A stretch of 50,126 nucleotides of DNA from contig CACOJS010000012.1 of NCBI GenBank assembly GCA_902627495.1, positions 1 to 50,126 on the forward strand. Reading direction: 5' to 3'. Positions 1-8,222 of this stretch are shown here, in pieces. The notes beneath the pieces were generated by a model. It was not told where the DNA came from. It ran no database searches and was given only the letters and a program-made list of their open reading frames with translations. Numbering within the stretch: position 1 is the stretch's first letter; each line of letters begins with the position of its first letter. The translations under genes were made by a program, and so were the position numbers. The stretch is from Hydrogenophilales bacterium. GTDB lineage: Bacteria > Pseudomonadota > Gammaproteobacteria > Burkholderiales > Eutrophovitaceae.

Positions 1-249
1 CATGAATTTTCTCTGTTCACAGCCAGTTTCGAAGTCAACCGTGTGATGCTAAAAGAGCGTACGGGAGCAGTTGAGATGATCTGGCAAGCTACTGACAAAG
101 CTTCAGGAACGATAATCAGCCTTCCGATGATTGGGGTCTTCGAACTAGCCTCAAGCGGAAAATTTAATTCAGCAACATTTTACTTTGATACGGCTAGTCG
201 GGAGGGTAATAAAACTGACACTATTCTCGAAAAACTGAAAATGCCATAG
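1..249 (+). CDS. NTF2-like / limonene-epoxide-hydrolase-type protein, 3' end only
   Basis: The reading frame is open from the left edge to a TAG stop, giving the last 82 residues of a protein. The ending has a hydrophobic strand, the motif V-F-E-L, a short loop and then F-Y-F-D. This matches the final beta strands of the SnoaL/limonene-1,2-epoxide hydrolase type of NTF2 fold, where a line such as VFEF-DGKI-WRDYFD is common. The N-terminal half with the catalytic residues is outside the window, so the reaction cannot be stated. Small isomerases and hydrolases of this fold often sit near acyl-CoA or steroid catabolic genes, as are found from 721 onward. Family assignment is moderate; function is unknown. 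Confidence 0.6.
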   Translation, partial: HEFSLFTASFEVNRVMLKERTGAVEMIWQATDKASGTIISLPMIGVFELASSGKFNSATFYFDTASREGNKTDTILEKLKMP

Positions 250-258
250 GAACACGAT

Positions 259-693
259 ATGAAACTTAAGATACTTCAAATACTTTTTTCTGGCATGTTT
301 ATGATAGTTACAAACCACTCTGTTGCCGTGGACTTGAATTGTGAGCCAGATGATGAAAGGTGCAAAAAAGAAGAATATAAGATTACCATTTATAAACAAG
401 GGCGAGACGAATACGACAAGGCTAGACAAACAGGCGATTTCACCAAGGTTTATTTCATCGCACGAGAACTAGCTAATCTAAAAGACAGAAGAGGGAGAAT
501 GATGCTGAAGATGGTTTACATTCAGCTTGGATGGGGAAAACATAACAATCTGCCTCAAGCTTATGCCTGGCTTGACCAGGGAGTTAAAGATGGTCTTGAA
601 TATGCTCCAAAATGGCTTGATCGCTTACATTCAGAGATGTCACCATCTGAATTGGAAAAAGCAAAGGTACTAATAGACAAAGCAAGTGATTAG
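259..693 (+). CDS. Small exported Sel1-like repeat protein
   Basis: This 144-residue protein starts with a basic residue pair and a hydrophobic stretch (about residues 5-23, ending in SVAVD), which looks like a cleavable signal peptide. The mature part has one clear Sel1/TPR-like helical unit near residues 95-115 (QAYAWLDQGVKDG) and ends with a helix of the form M-S-P-S-E-L-E-K-A, as seen after Sel1 units. Two cysteines (C28 and C35) lie just after the signal and could form a disulfide. It begins 9 bases after the previous stop, so co-transcription is likely. Sel1 proteins are scaffolds; no partner is evident. Confidence 0.7.
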   Translation: MKLKILQILFSGMFMIVTNHSVAVDLNCEPDDERCKKEEYKITIYKQGRDEYDKARQTGDFTKVYFIARELANLKDRRGRMMLKMVYIQLGWGKHNNLPQAYAWLDQGVKDGLEYAPKWLDRLHSEMSPSELEKAKVLIDKASD

Positions 694-720
694 CAATAAT
701 AACTGCGACTAAGATAATCA

Positions 721-1641
721 ATGTCTTCTAAAAAAAAATTATTAGAAGGTAAAGTTGCTCTGATAACCGGTGCTGGGCGAGGAATTGGCCGAGATTTTGC
801 GCTGGCTTTCGCTAATGCTGGTGCAAAGGTTTTAGTAAATGACCTTGGTGGTAGCACGCAAGGAGAAGGTAGAGATCAGATACCAGCAATGGAGGTGGCA
901 AAAGAAATCGAGGATATGGGGGGTACGGCATCCACTAACTTTGATAGCGTTACCAGCTTCTCGGCCGCTCAAAATATGGTTAATCAAGCATTATCTGAGT
1001 TGGGAGGACTTGATATTGTTATCAACAACGCTGGAATCTTGCGTGATGTTATTTTCCATAAAATGAGCGAGGAAGACTGGGACTCGGTATTATCTGTACA
1101 CCTAAAAGGAAGCTTTAATGTTAGTCGTGCCTCTGCAACAGTCTTTAGGAAGAATCAGGCTGGTTCTTTTATTCATATGACTTCTACGTCAGGACTAATA
1201 GGAAATTTTGGTCAAGCTAATTACGCAGCAGCAAAGCTGGGTATCGTAGGACTATCAAAATCTATCGCACTAGATATGTCTAAATTCAATGTTAAGTCAA
1301 ACTGTATAACACCTTTTGCATGGAGTCGAATGATTGGTAGCATTCCGATCAATGATGAAAAGTCTAGAGAACGTGTCGAGAAATTAAAAACTATGTCAAC
1401 TGACAAGATCGCACCAATAGCCGTAGCACTGTGTTCTGATCAATCACAAGTGACCGGTCAGATATTTGGAGTGCGTAATAATGAAATTTTTTTAATGAGT
1501 CAGTCCAGACCATTAAAATCTGTACATCGATCAGAGGGTTGGACCCCAGAGAGCGTTCTCGAACACGCTATTCCGTCAATGAAATCAGAATTCTATAATC
1601 TCGATAGGTCAGCAGATGTTTTCAGTTGGGATCCCATCTAA
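721..1641 (+). CDS. Short-chain dehydrogenase of the multifunctional-enzyme-2 type (3-hydroxyacyl-CoA dehydrogenase-like)
   Basis: This is a 306-residue classical SDR oxidoreductase. The NAD(P)-binding motif T16-GAGRGIG is followed by V-N-D-L-G-G at 39-44, a signature of the dehydrogenase domain of peroxisomal MFE-2/17-beta-HSD4. NNAG is at 102-105 and the catalytic triad is S155, Y168 and K172 in the NYAAAK motif. By family knowledge it would oxidise a 3-hydroxyacyl-CoA to a 3-ketoacyl-CoA. The next gene, 17 bases downstream, is a MaoC hydratase, the enzyme fused to this domain in eukaryotic MFE-2, so the two probably catalyse consecutive beta-oxidation steps. The substrate is not known; a branched or steroid-derived acyl-CoA is one inference. 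Confidence 0.88.
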   Translation: MSSKKKLLEGKVALITGAGRGIGRDFALAFANAGAKVLVNDLGGSTQGEGRDQIPAMEVAKEIEDMGGTASTNFDSVTSFSAAQNMVNQALSELGGLDIVINNAGILRDVIFHKMSEEDWDSVLSVHLKGSFNVSRASATVFRKNQAGSFIHMTSTSGLIGNFGQANYAAAKLGIVGLSKSIALDMSKFNVKSNCITPFAWSRMIGSIPINDEKSRERVEKLKTMSTDKIAPIAVALCSDQSQVTGQIFGVRNNEIFLMSQSRPLKSVHRSEGWTPESVLEHAIPSMKSEFYNLDRSADVFSWDPI

Positions 1642-1658
1642 TTTAGTATAAATCTATT

Positions 1659-2525
1659 ATGAAATTTGATTATCATAGGATTAAAAAGTGGCCGATTGCA
1701 GACGTAAATTTTACTTATTCAAAAAGAGACACCATTTTGTATGCCCTGGGTGTCGGAGTTGGAGTTGATAATCTAGATCAAAGCCACTTGAAATATATTT
1801 ATGAAGGATCGGATGATTTTTCAGCACTACCAACCATGGTCACCATACTCGGTAACTCGACTTCTTGGCTACGGAAACCTGAAACGGGCATCGATTATGT
1901 CCAAGTTCTTCATGGAGAACAGGGAATAAATATTCACAGGAATATACCGGTTGAAGGAGAGTTGAGAGTATCAACCAAAGTAACAGGGATTGCTGATAAA
2001 GGACCATCGAGAGGGGCTATGATTTTCTCTGAAAAAAAGCTCTTTGACAGCAATTCAGGAGAACTCTTAGCAACAACCACTGCGACAACAGTGGCCCGAG
2101 CTAATGGAGGTTACGGGGGTCCGAGTGATCCGACACCGAAACCCCACCTACTTCCTGAGGAACCAGCAGACTTTGTTTGTGATCTCCCAACACAGACAAG
2201 AACCGCCTTAATCTATCGGCTATCAGGCGATTATAATCCTCTTCATGCCGACCCTGAGATTGCTAAAAAAGCTGGTTTTGAGAAACCGATATTACATGGC
2301 TTGTGCACCCTAGGGATAGCCGGTCACGCCATATTGAAAACTTGCTGTAATTATGATGCCACTAGGTTGCGGGCGCTACGTCTCAGATTTTCAGCTCCGG
2401 TATTTCCCGGCGAGACGATTCGTACCGAAATATGGCAAAATAATGAAACCATTTCGTTTAAATCAAAATCAATTGAGCGCGATCAAACTGTCCTATCAAA
2501 TGGATATGCTCGCGTCATTAATTAA
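1659..2525 (+). CDS. MaoC-type (R)-specific enoyl-CoA hydratase, double hot-dog
   Basis: At 288 residues this has the length of the two-hot-dog hydratases (MFE-2 hydratase-2, yeast Fox2 family). The opening (tyrosine 28, A-L-G-V-G) is the usual N-terminal hot-dog start. The second half has the hydratase-2 motif S-G-D-Y-N-P-L-H, giving catalytic D191 and H196, then a hydrophobic I-L-H-G-L at 211-215. It would hydrate a trans-2-enoyl-CoA to (R)-3-hydroxyacyl-CoA, the substrate type of the SDR encoded just upstream. It ends 29 bases before the DUF35 gene, consistent with one operon. Family assignment is strong; substrate is inferred only from context. Confidence 0.9.
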   Translation: MKFDYHRIKKWPIADVNFTYSKRDTILYALGVGVGVDNLDQSHLKYIYEGSDDFSALPTMVTILGNSTSWLRKPETGIDYVQVLHGEQGINIHRNIPVEGELRVSTKVTGIADKGPSRGAMIFSEKKLFDSNSGELLATTTATTVARANGGYGGPSDPTPKPHLLPEEPADFVCDLPTQTRTALIYRLSGDYNPLHADPEIAKKAGFEKPILHGLCTLGIAGHAILKTCCNYDATRLRALRLRFSAPVFPGETIRTEIWQNNETISFKSKSIERDQTVLSNGYARVIN

Positions 2526-2554
2526 TAATCAACCCTCTATTTCAGGAAAAACTT

Positions 2555-2956
2555 ATGACGGATCAACGTGAATTACCCATTCCAACACCCGAGACCAAAC
2601 ATTTTTGGGAGGGAACGAAAGTGGGAGAGTTACGTTTGCAACGATGTCAGGAATGCTCAAAACACTATTTTCCGCCAAGACACTTCTGTCCAGGTTGCGG
2701 TTCAAAAAAAACTGTAGTTTTTAAGGCATCAGGCTATGCCACACTTTACAGCTATGTTATTAGCCATATCCCCGCACCAGGAATCAAACCGCCCTATGCT
2801 ATAGCTGTAGCAAAGTTAGAGGAAGGTCCGAAAATGATGTGCAACATCTTGAACTGCGATCAGACTCCAGAGGCTTTAGTTCTTGATATGCCTCTAAAAG
2901 TAATATTTCAAAAGGTATCTGATGAAATAACCCTTCCTCAATTTGAACCAAAGTAA
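2555..2956 (+). CDS. DUF35 protein: zinc ribbon plus OB fold, acyl-CoA-binding partner
   Basis: This 133-residue protein has a rubredoxin-like zinc knuckle with cysteines 31, 34, 45 and 48 (C-x2-C-x10-C-x2-C), followed by a beta-rich OB-fold half. It is the DUF35/ChsH2-C-terminal architecture. Such proteins bind thiolase-like enzymes and are needed for activity of Ltp2-type aldolases and some SCP2-type thiolases; that role is established for the family. The thiolase-like gene begins 11 bases after its stop, so the usual pair is intact. No fused MaoC domain is present, unlike full-length ChsH2. Confidence 0.88.
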   Translation: MTDQRELPIPTPETKHFWEGTKVGELRLQRCQECSKHYFPPRHFCPGCGSKKTVVFKASGYATLYSYVISHIPAPGIKPPYAIAVAKLEEGPKMMCNILNCDQTPEALVLDMPLKVIFQKVSDEITLPQFEPK

Positions 2957-2967
2957 CAGGAAAATCG

Positions 2968-4113
2968 ATGAAACGTAATTCTATAGCGATAGTTGGAGCG
3001 GCAGAAACTACTGATTTAGGTAGAATTCCTAACATGTCACAAGTACAGCTACATGCTGATGCCGCCTTAAATGCCATTGAAGACGCCGGGCTAAAAATCT
3101 CTGATATCGATGGGGTAGCAACCGCCGGACACAACGCTGTTGAAATAGCACATTATCTTGGAATTATTCCCAGCTGGCTGGATGGAACGTCTGTTGGTGG
3201 ATGTTCCTTTATGTTGCATGTTAATCATGCTGCAGCAGCCATTCACGCTGGATTGTGCAAAACAGTCTTAATTACACATGGTGAAAGCGGTAAGTCGCAA
3301 CAAGGTCGGTTTGGTAGGCCCATCTTTCCCTCCCTATTTCAACAACAGTTTGAACGTCCCTTTGGAGCAACAATACCACCTACGATGTTTCCAATACCTG
3401 TACTTCGATATATGAAGGACTATAATCTCAAGGAAGATCAACTGGCTATGGTTTCGGTGGTTCAACGGGAGTGGGCTGGTAGAAACCCCCGTTCAACCTT
3501 CAAAGATCCGATTACTACAGCCGATGTACTTAATTCCAAAATGATCTGCTACCCCTTTCGGCTTCTTATGTGTTGCCTAGTTACTGATGGTGGAGGGGCA
3601 TTAATTCTTACTAAAGCAGAAAGAGCAAAAGACCATCCACAAAAACCAGTCTATATTCGTGGTTTTGGAGAAAGCGGTGAAACCCCATTGATCAGTCAAA
3701 TGGACGATTTTACATCGTCAGCAGCTTTTCGAACTTCTGGGAAAAATGCTTTCAAGGCCGCAGGGATCAATCATAATGACGTTGATCATCTGATGATCTA
3801 TGACGCTTTTGCTCACCTTCCCATTTATGGTCTAGAAGACCTGGGTTTTGTAAAACCAGGAGAAGCGGGCAATTTTATAGCTGATGGAAACACCCGACCT
3901 GGCGGTAGTTTACCAGTAAACACTAACGGTGGTGGTTTAAGCTATATGCACTCAGGAATGTATGGAATGTACGCCCTTCAAGAGGGCGTCAGACAAATGA
4001 GAGGCATTGCTCCTGCTCAAATAAATGGTGCAAATATTTCAGTAGTTCATGGTGTTGGGGGAATGTTTGGAGCGGCTGGAACAGTGGTCATGAGTAATAA
4101 TGACCAAGATTAG
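2968..4113 (+). CDS. Thiolase-superfamily protein of the SCP2/Ltp2 type, possible retro-aldolase
   Basis: The 381 residues have a complete thiolase fold, with the lipid-transfer-protein type start (IAIVGAAET), the loop S75-V-G-G-C-S before the central helix and Y278-D-A-F. The nucleophilic cysteine of true thiolases is not at its usual place, since S75-V-G-G stands where CSTG or CGSG is expected, though C79 is near. The C-terminal C-x-G motif reads H361-G-V-G-G. These are features of the Ltp2 branch, where tyrosines do the chemistry; Y278 and Y326 have about the spacing of the two essential Ltp2 tyrosines. With the DUF35 partner upstream, cleavage of a 3-hydroxyacyl-CoA side chain is possible. 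An unusual thiolase is the alternative. Confidence 0.82.
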   Translation: MKRNSIAIVGAAETTDLGRIPNMSQVQLHADAALNAIEDAGLKISDIDGVATAGHNAVEIAHYLGIIPSWLDGTSVGGCSFMLHVNHAAAAIHAGLCKTVLITHGESGKSQQGRFGRPIFPSLFQQQFERPFGATIPPTMFPIPVLRYMKDYNLKEDQLAMVSVVQREWAGRNPRSTFKDPITTADVLNSKMICYPFRLLMCCLVTDGGGALILTKAERAKDHPQKPVYIRGFGESGETPLISQMDDFTSSAAFRTSGKNAFKAAGINHNDVDHLMIYDAFAHLPIYGLEDLGFVKPGEAGNFIADGNTRPGGSLPVNTNGGGLSYMHSGMYGMYALQEGVRQMRGIAPAQINGANISVVHGVGGMFGAAGTVVMSNNDQD

Positions 4114-4325
4114 TTGCCTTTTAATCTCTTTAATTCTTTTGCCTGCTGGAGAACCATTGCTTTTAATTCGCCGACAACATCATTCAAACCTATAATATTT
4201 AAGGGTTTAGCACCAGCAGGTTGACGACCAATATCTTTAATTACTTTTGTAGGTTTTAAAGAAACATTCCTATTCTCACCTACTAGTTTAGCTAGATCAG
4301 CTATACTGACACTGGAGGATAAAAT
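4110..4325 (-). other. Coding-like stretch without a convincing start, possible small gene or gene remnant
   Basis: The minus strand of this 3'-flank reads as an open frame ending in TAA that overlaps the thiolase stop by four bases. The last 60 or so residues look protein-like, with a mixed middle (VIKDIGRQPAGAKP) and an amphipathic basic C-terminal helix (ELKAMVLQQAKELKRLK). No ATG with a ribosome-binding site is found inside the gap; the first ATG lies at 4385, within the divergent cyclase gene. It may be a small gene using a rare start, a decayed gene, or chance. I do not recognise the family. Confidence 0.3.
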
Positions 4326-4326
4326 T

Positions 4327-6252
4327 ATGAATACGTCAGAAAGACAACGCAAATTATCAACGATTTTGGCAATGGATGTAGTCAATTACACTGCCAAAAT
4401 GGGTATGGATGAAGAAGGCACCCTAGAGCAGTTAGCGATTTGCCGGGGCATCCTCGAAGAAGAAGTGGCTAAGCAGCAAGGGCGTATTTTTAATACAGCT
4501 GGTGATGCGTTTATGGTTGAATTTGCGAGTCCAGTTGGTGCTGTGTCAGCAGCTATAAATATTCAGAATAGTATATCCCAGATAAATACTACCTTATCAG
4601 AAACCCAAAAACTTGAATTTCGAATGGGTATAAATATGGGAGATATTATCATCGAAGGGGATAACCTTTTTGGTGATGGAGTAAATGTTGCTGCTCGTCT
4701 TGAAGGAATAGCACCTCCAGGGGGGATTTGTATATCCGAAACCATTCAATTAGTAGTTGATGGGAAGATAGATATCGAGTTTGTTGATCAGGGATTACAA
4801 ACCTTAAAAAACGTAGAAAAACCGGTCAAAGCTTTTTATTTGGAATTAGATCCTGGATCGGGTAAGGCCAGAACTTTTAAACCGGATACCAAGGGTTCGC
4901 AATCCAGCCGAAGATGGCTTGGCATTAGTATAATAGCATTACTAGGAATCATTATACTGCAAACTTTGTTAAACAGAGATTATGATTCACCTTCCACTCA
5001 AAAAACTGCCAATTCAATCGCAGTTCTTCCTCTCGAAACTAGTCTCAAAGACCAAGAAATTCAAGACCTAGGGATCGGGTTAACTCAAGATCTCAGTCAA
5101 GGTTTAATTAAGGCAGCCAAACAATTGAACATTGTTACTTTAAATAAAGCACCTGAAGACCTGACTACTATCTTCAATGAATTGGGTGCAGGATACTTTA
5201 TATCTGGCAAGCTTCGAAAAGGTGGAGATAGTATAAGAGTATCCGTCAACCTAATTGACGCAAAAACAACAGGAATAGTTTGGTCTGAAAACTACGACAG
5301 AAAATTTACGGCCGCAAATGTTTTTGCACTCCAAGATGAAATAGTTAATAACATTGTTGAAGAACTAGTCGGAAATGGTGCAGTCCTAGCTAAGGAAGTA
5401 GCAAAAAATGTATACAATGCTGGCACTGAAAACCTAGATGCATACGAATGTGTAAATTTTGTCAGAGGTCAATTTTTCAAAGTTCTCAGTACAGATTTAC
5501 ATGAAAGATCGGTAGCATGCCTAAAACAAGCCGTCGCGGATGACCCAGGATATAAAGAAGCTTGGCAACTTCTTGCCCAAATGCTTTCATGGGGATACGG
5601 GCTATTTGGTACTATGCCAAAATCAGTTTTATACGAGGCCGAAAAAGCTGTGGATAATGCCATTCGAATTGACAAGAATTTTGCTCGTGCGTATGCGTCA
5701 AAAGCTGAAATTTCTCTCCAATTAAACAAACGCGATGAAGTTTATGAATATGGAGAAAAAGCTGTTGCACTGGCTCCAAATGATGCAGGCACAGTAGGAA
5801 TTATCTCCTATGTAATAGGTGCACTTGGTTTTGGATGTAGTTCTCCTGAAAACCTAGTTATCAAGTATGGTTACGATCGAGAGTTAGGTTGCCAAAGATT
5901 AGAGAGAGGTTATGAGCTTGCAAAAATTGCTAATCAATTAGATGTGGGGAATATCAACTCTTATGATAATTATGGGTTAGGCAATTATTATCTTGAGAAG
6001 CGCATGTGGAAAGAGGTTCTTGCAGAATATGAGAAGATTCCAAATCCAGATTTTGTCTGGTGGAATTTATGTATGGGAATCGCCTACCATGGATTAGGTG
6101 ATCTTGAACGAGCCAAACAAATGTTCTCAAAAATTCATTCGTTAGCAGGCCCTAAATCCTTAGCTCGAGTTGAAAATGATTTCGCCATTTATGGGTTAGA
6201 TATATATACTGAAGAGATGCGAGACATGTACATAGAAATGGGGCTTCAGTAA
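4327..6252 (+). CDS. Membrane-anchored class III nucleotide cyclase with TolB-like and TPR domains (copy 1)
   Basis: This is a 641-residue protein. Residues 8-175 are a class III adenylyl/guanylyl cyclase domain: metal-binding D17 (AMDVVNYT) and D60 (TAGDAF), and transition-state N120 and R124 (NVAARLE). The purine-selecting lysine is not obvious, so ATP versus GTP use cannot be assigned. One membrane helix lies at about 197-216. Then comes a TolB N-terminal-like region from 230 (SIAVLPLE) and a TPR-rich C-terminal half. The cyclase would be cytoplasmic and the TolB/TPR part on the other side of the membrane (topology inferred). The start is supported by CTGGAGGA upstream. This architecture is frequent in rhizobia-like and some marine bacteria. 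Confidence 0.87.
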   Translation: MNTSERQRKLSTILAMDVVNYTAKMGMDEEGTLEQLAICRGILEEEVAKQQGRIFNTAGDAFMVEFASPVGAVSAAINIQNSISQINTTLSETQKLEFRMGINMGDIIIEGDNLFGDGVNVAARLEGIAPPGGICISETIQLVVDGKIDIEFVDQGLQTLKNVEKPVKAFYLELDPGSGKARTFKPDTKGSQSSRRWLGISIIALLGIIILQTLLNRDYDSPSTQKTANSIAVLPLETSLKDQEIQDLGIGLTQDLSQGLIKAAKQLNIVTLNKAPEDLTTIFNELGAGYFISGKLRKGGDSIRVSVNLIDAKTTGIVWSENYDRKFTAANVFALQDEIVNNIVEELVGNGAVLAKEVAKNVYNAGTENLDAYECVNFVRGQFFKVLSTDLHERSVACLKQAVADDPGYKEAWQLLAQMLSWGYGLFGTMPKSVLYEAEKAVDNAIRIDKNFARAYASKAEISLQLNKRDEVYEYGEKAVALAPNDAGTVGIISYVIGALGFGCSSPENLVIKYGYDRELGCQRLERGYELAKIANQLDVGNINSYDNYGLGNYYLEKRMWKEVLAEYEKIPNPDFVWWNLCMGIAYHGLGDLERAKQMFSKIHSLAGPKSLARVENDFAIYGLDIYTEEMRDMYIEMGLQ

Positions 6253-6290
6253 ATAGCTGTAGCTCTATCTTTAATAAAAAGGTCTGAATT

Positions 6291-8213
6291 ATGGTAGATC
6301 AAACTAGGCAGAGAAAACTATCCACGATCTTAGCAATGGATGTGGTTAACTACACGGCTAAAATGGGCAATGATGAGGAAGGCACTCTTGAACAGTTGGC
6401 CAAATTGCGCAGTATTATTGAAGCAATAGTTGAAAAGCAACAAGGTCGTATTTTTAATACAGCGGGTGATGCATTTATGATTGAGTTTGCTAGCCCTGTC
6501 GAAGCGGTAACAGCTGCTATAAACATTCAAAAGAAGGTCTCTATTGAAAATGAAGGCATTGCTAGTGACCAACGAATGGAATTTCGAATGGGCATCAACA
6601 TGGGAGATATTATCATTGAAGGAGATAATCTCTTTGGCGAGGGTGTTAACGTTGCTGCTCGCTTGGAGGGAATAGCACCTCCGGGAGGTATCTGCGTTTC
6701 CGAGATGATTCAAACTGTCATCGAGGGTAAAATAAAAATCGAGTTTGTTGATCTAGGTCCTCAAAACTTAAAGAATGTTGAAAAGCCAGTTCGAGCTTAT
6801 TACCTTGAACTTGAACCCGGGTCGGGAAAGGCAAAACGCTATAAGGCTCCCTCTCAGAATTCACACATCAACCCATTTAAATGGGCTACTGGGGTCATGG
6901 GGTTGGTCCTTATTATTGGTGTTTACTTTTTTTTGCAGAACGAAAGCTCTGACCTTAAATTGCAAAACTTAAACTCCATAGCGGTTATCCCTTTAGAAAC
7001 CGATGCATCCAACCAAGATCAAATTAACCTCGCAAACGGACTAACCCAAGATATTAGTGGTGGACTGACCAAAGCCTCTCGAGGCTTGAATGTGATAGCA
7101 CTTAATTCAAAGCCTGATAATACGAATGATATAAACAAGGATACTGGTGCTAGTTATATCATCCAAGGCAATTTGAGGCAGTCTGCCGATATACTTCGCA
7201 TATCGATAAACCTAATTGATGCCGTAACCATGGCAAACATATGGACTGAAAATTATGATAGAAAACTGAAAGCTTCTAATATCTTTCAGCTACAAGACGA
7301 AATAGTTAACAGCGTGGTTGATGAACTTGTTGGCAATGGGGCCATTTTAGCACAACAAGTTGCACAAAGAGTGAGTTCGACTGGAACAAAAAACCTAAGT
7401 GCCTATGAATGCGTTAATTTTGTGCGAGGCCAGTTCTTCAAGATACTAAGCCCTGACCTGCATGCTAAATCACTTACCTGCCTGCAAAAAGCAGTAATAG
7501 ATGATCCAAAATACAAAGAAGCTTGGCAATTACTGGCACAGATCTATGCTTGGGGATACTCTCTATACGGTACCGTGACAAAAGAGCAATTAAGCAAAGC
7601 AGAGGAAGCAGTGGATGCTGCAATATTGATAGACAAAGATTATGCACGAGCATACGCCACCAAGGCAGAACTTAATTTATACTTCCAGCGGTACGATGAT
7701 GTCATTACGTATGGTGAGCAAGCTGTGGCATTAGCTCCTAATGATTCAGCTACTGTGGGTAATATCTCTTATCTTTTTGATCATACAGGATATGGATGTA
7801 GCTCATCCACCCAAATCCTAGAACGATATGGATACAATCGTAAGGAGAACTGCAAAAGGCTGGAACGAGGGTATGAATTAGCCAAAATAGCTAACAGACT
7901 GGACACTGGCAACATACACTCTTACGATAACTATGGATTGGGTGTTTATTTGGTAGAAAAACGCAACTGGCCACAAGTAATAATTGAATTTGAAAAAATT
8001 CCCAACCCCGAATTCATGTGGTGGAATATTTTCATGGGACTAGCTCACCATGGCATTGGTGATCCTAATAAGGCCCAACAAAGATTTGACAAAGTTAATA
8101 GCCTTATCGGTTCAAACGTAATGCAACGCATTGAGCGAGAAGCTAAAATATGGAACATGCAAATTTTTATTGATGAGGTGAAAGATACTCTACTGAGCTA
8201 TGGTATAAAGTGA
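6291..8213 (+). CDS. Membrane-anchored class III nucleotide cyclase with TolB-like and TPR domains (copy 2)
   Basis: This 640-residue paralog follows copy 1 by 38 bases and has the same order of parts: cyclase domain with D17, D60, N120 and R124, a membrane helix at about 198-216, a TolB-like segment (SIAVIPLE), and TPR-like repeats to the end. The cyclase domain is much more conserved between copies (identical runs such as GDIIIEGDNLFG) than the TolB-like part. That suggests both keep the catalytic function and differ in what they sense. Same strand and short spacing suggest an operon. Both are intact, so this is an older tandem duplication, not an assembly repeat. Confidence 0.87.
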   Translation: MVDQTRQRKLSTILAMDVVNYTAKMGNDEEGTLEQLAKLRSIIEAIVEKQQGRIFNTAGDAFMIEFASPVEAVTAAINIQKKVSIENEGIASDQRMEFRMGINMGDIIIEGDNLFGEGVNVAARLEGIAPPGGICVSEMIQTVIEGKIKIEFVDLGPQNLKNVEKPVRAYYLELEPGSGKAKRYKAPSQNSHINPFKWATGVMGLVLIIGVYFFLQNESSDLKLQNLNSIAVIPLETDASNQDQINLANGLTQDISGGLTKASRGLNVIALNSKPDNTNDINKDTGASYIIQGNLRQSADILRISINLIDAVTMANIWTENYDRKLKASNIFQLQDEIVNSVVDELVGNGAILAQQVAQRVSSTGTKNLSAYECVNFVRGQFFKILSPDLHAKSLTCLQKAVIDDPKYKEAWQLLAQIYAWGYSLYGTVTKEQLSKAEEAVDAAILIDKDYARAYATKAELNLYFQRYDDVITYGEQAVALAPNDSATVGNISYLFDHTGYGCSSSTQILERYGYNRKENCKRLERGYELAKIANRLDTGNIHSYDNYGLGVYLVEKRNWPQVIIEFEKIPNPEFMWWNIFMGLAHHGIGDPNKAQQRFDKVNSLIGSNVMQRIEREAKIWNMQIFIDEVKDTLLSYGIK

Positions 8214-8222
8214 CAAAAAAAT

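Noticed and set aside
6330..6713. 127-codon minus-strand frame in the second cyclase gene
   Set aside because: Antisense to the conserved cyclase domain, low-complexity hydrophobic/asparagine-rich shadow.
4327..8213. The two cyclase genes as an assembly duplication
   Set aside because: They differ at many residues throughout and in the spacer, so they are true paralogs.
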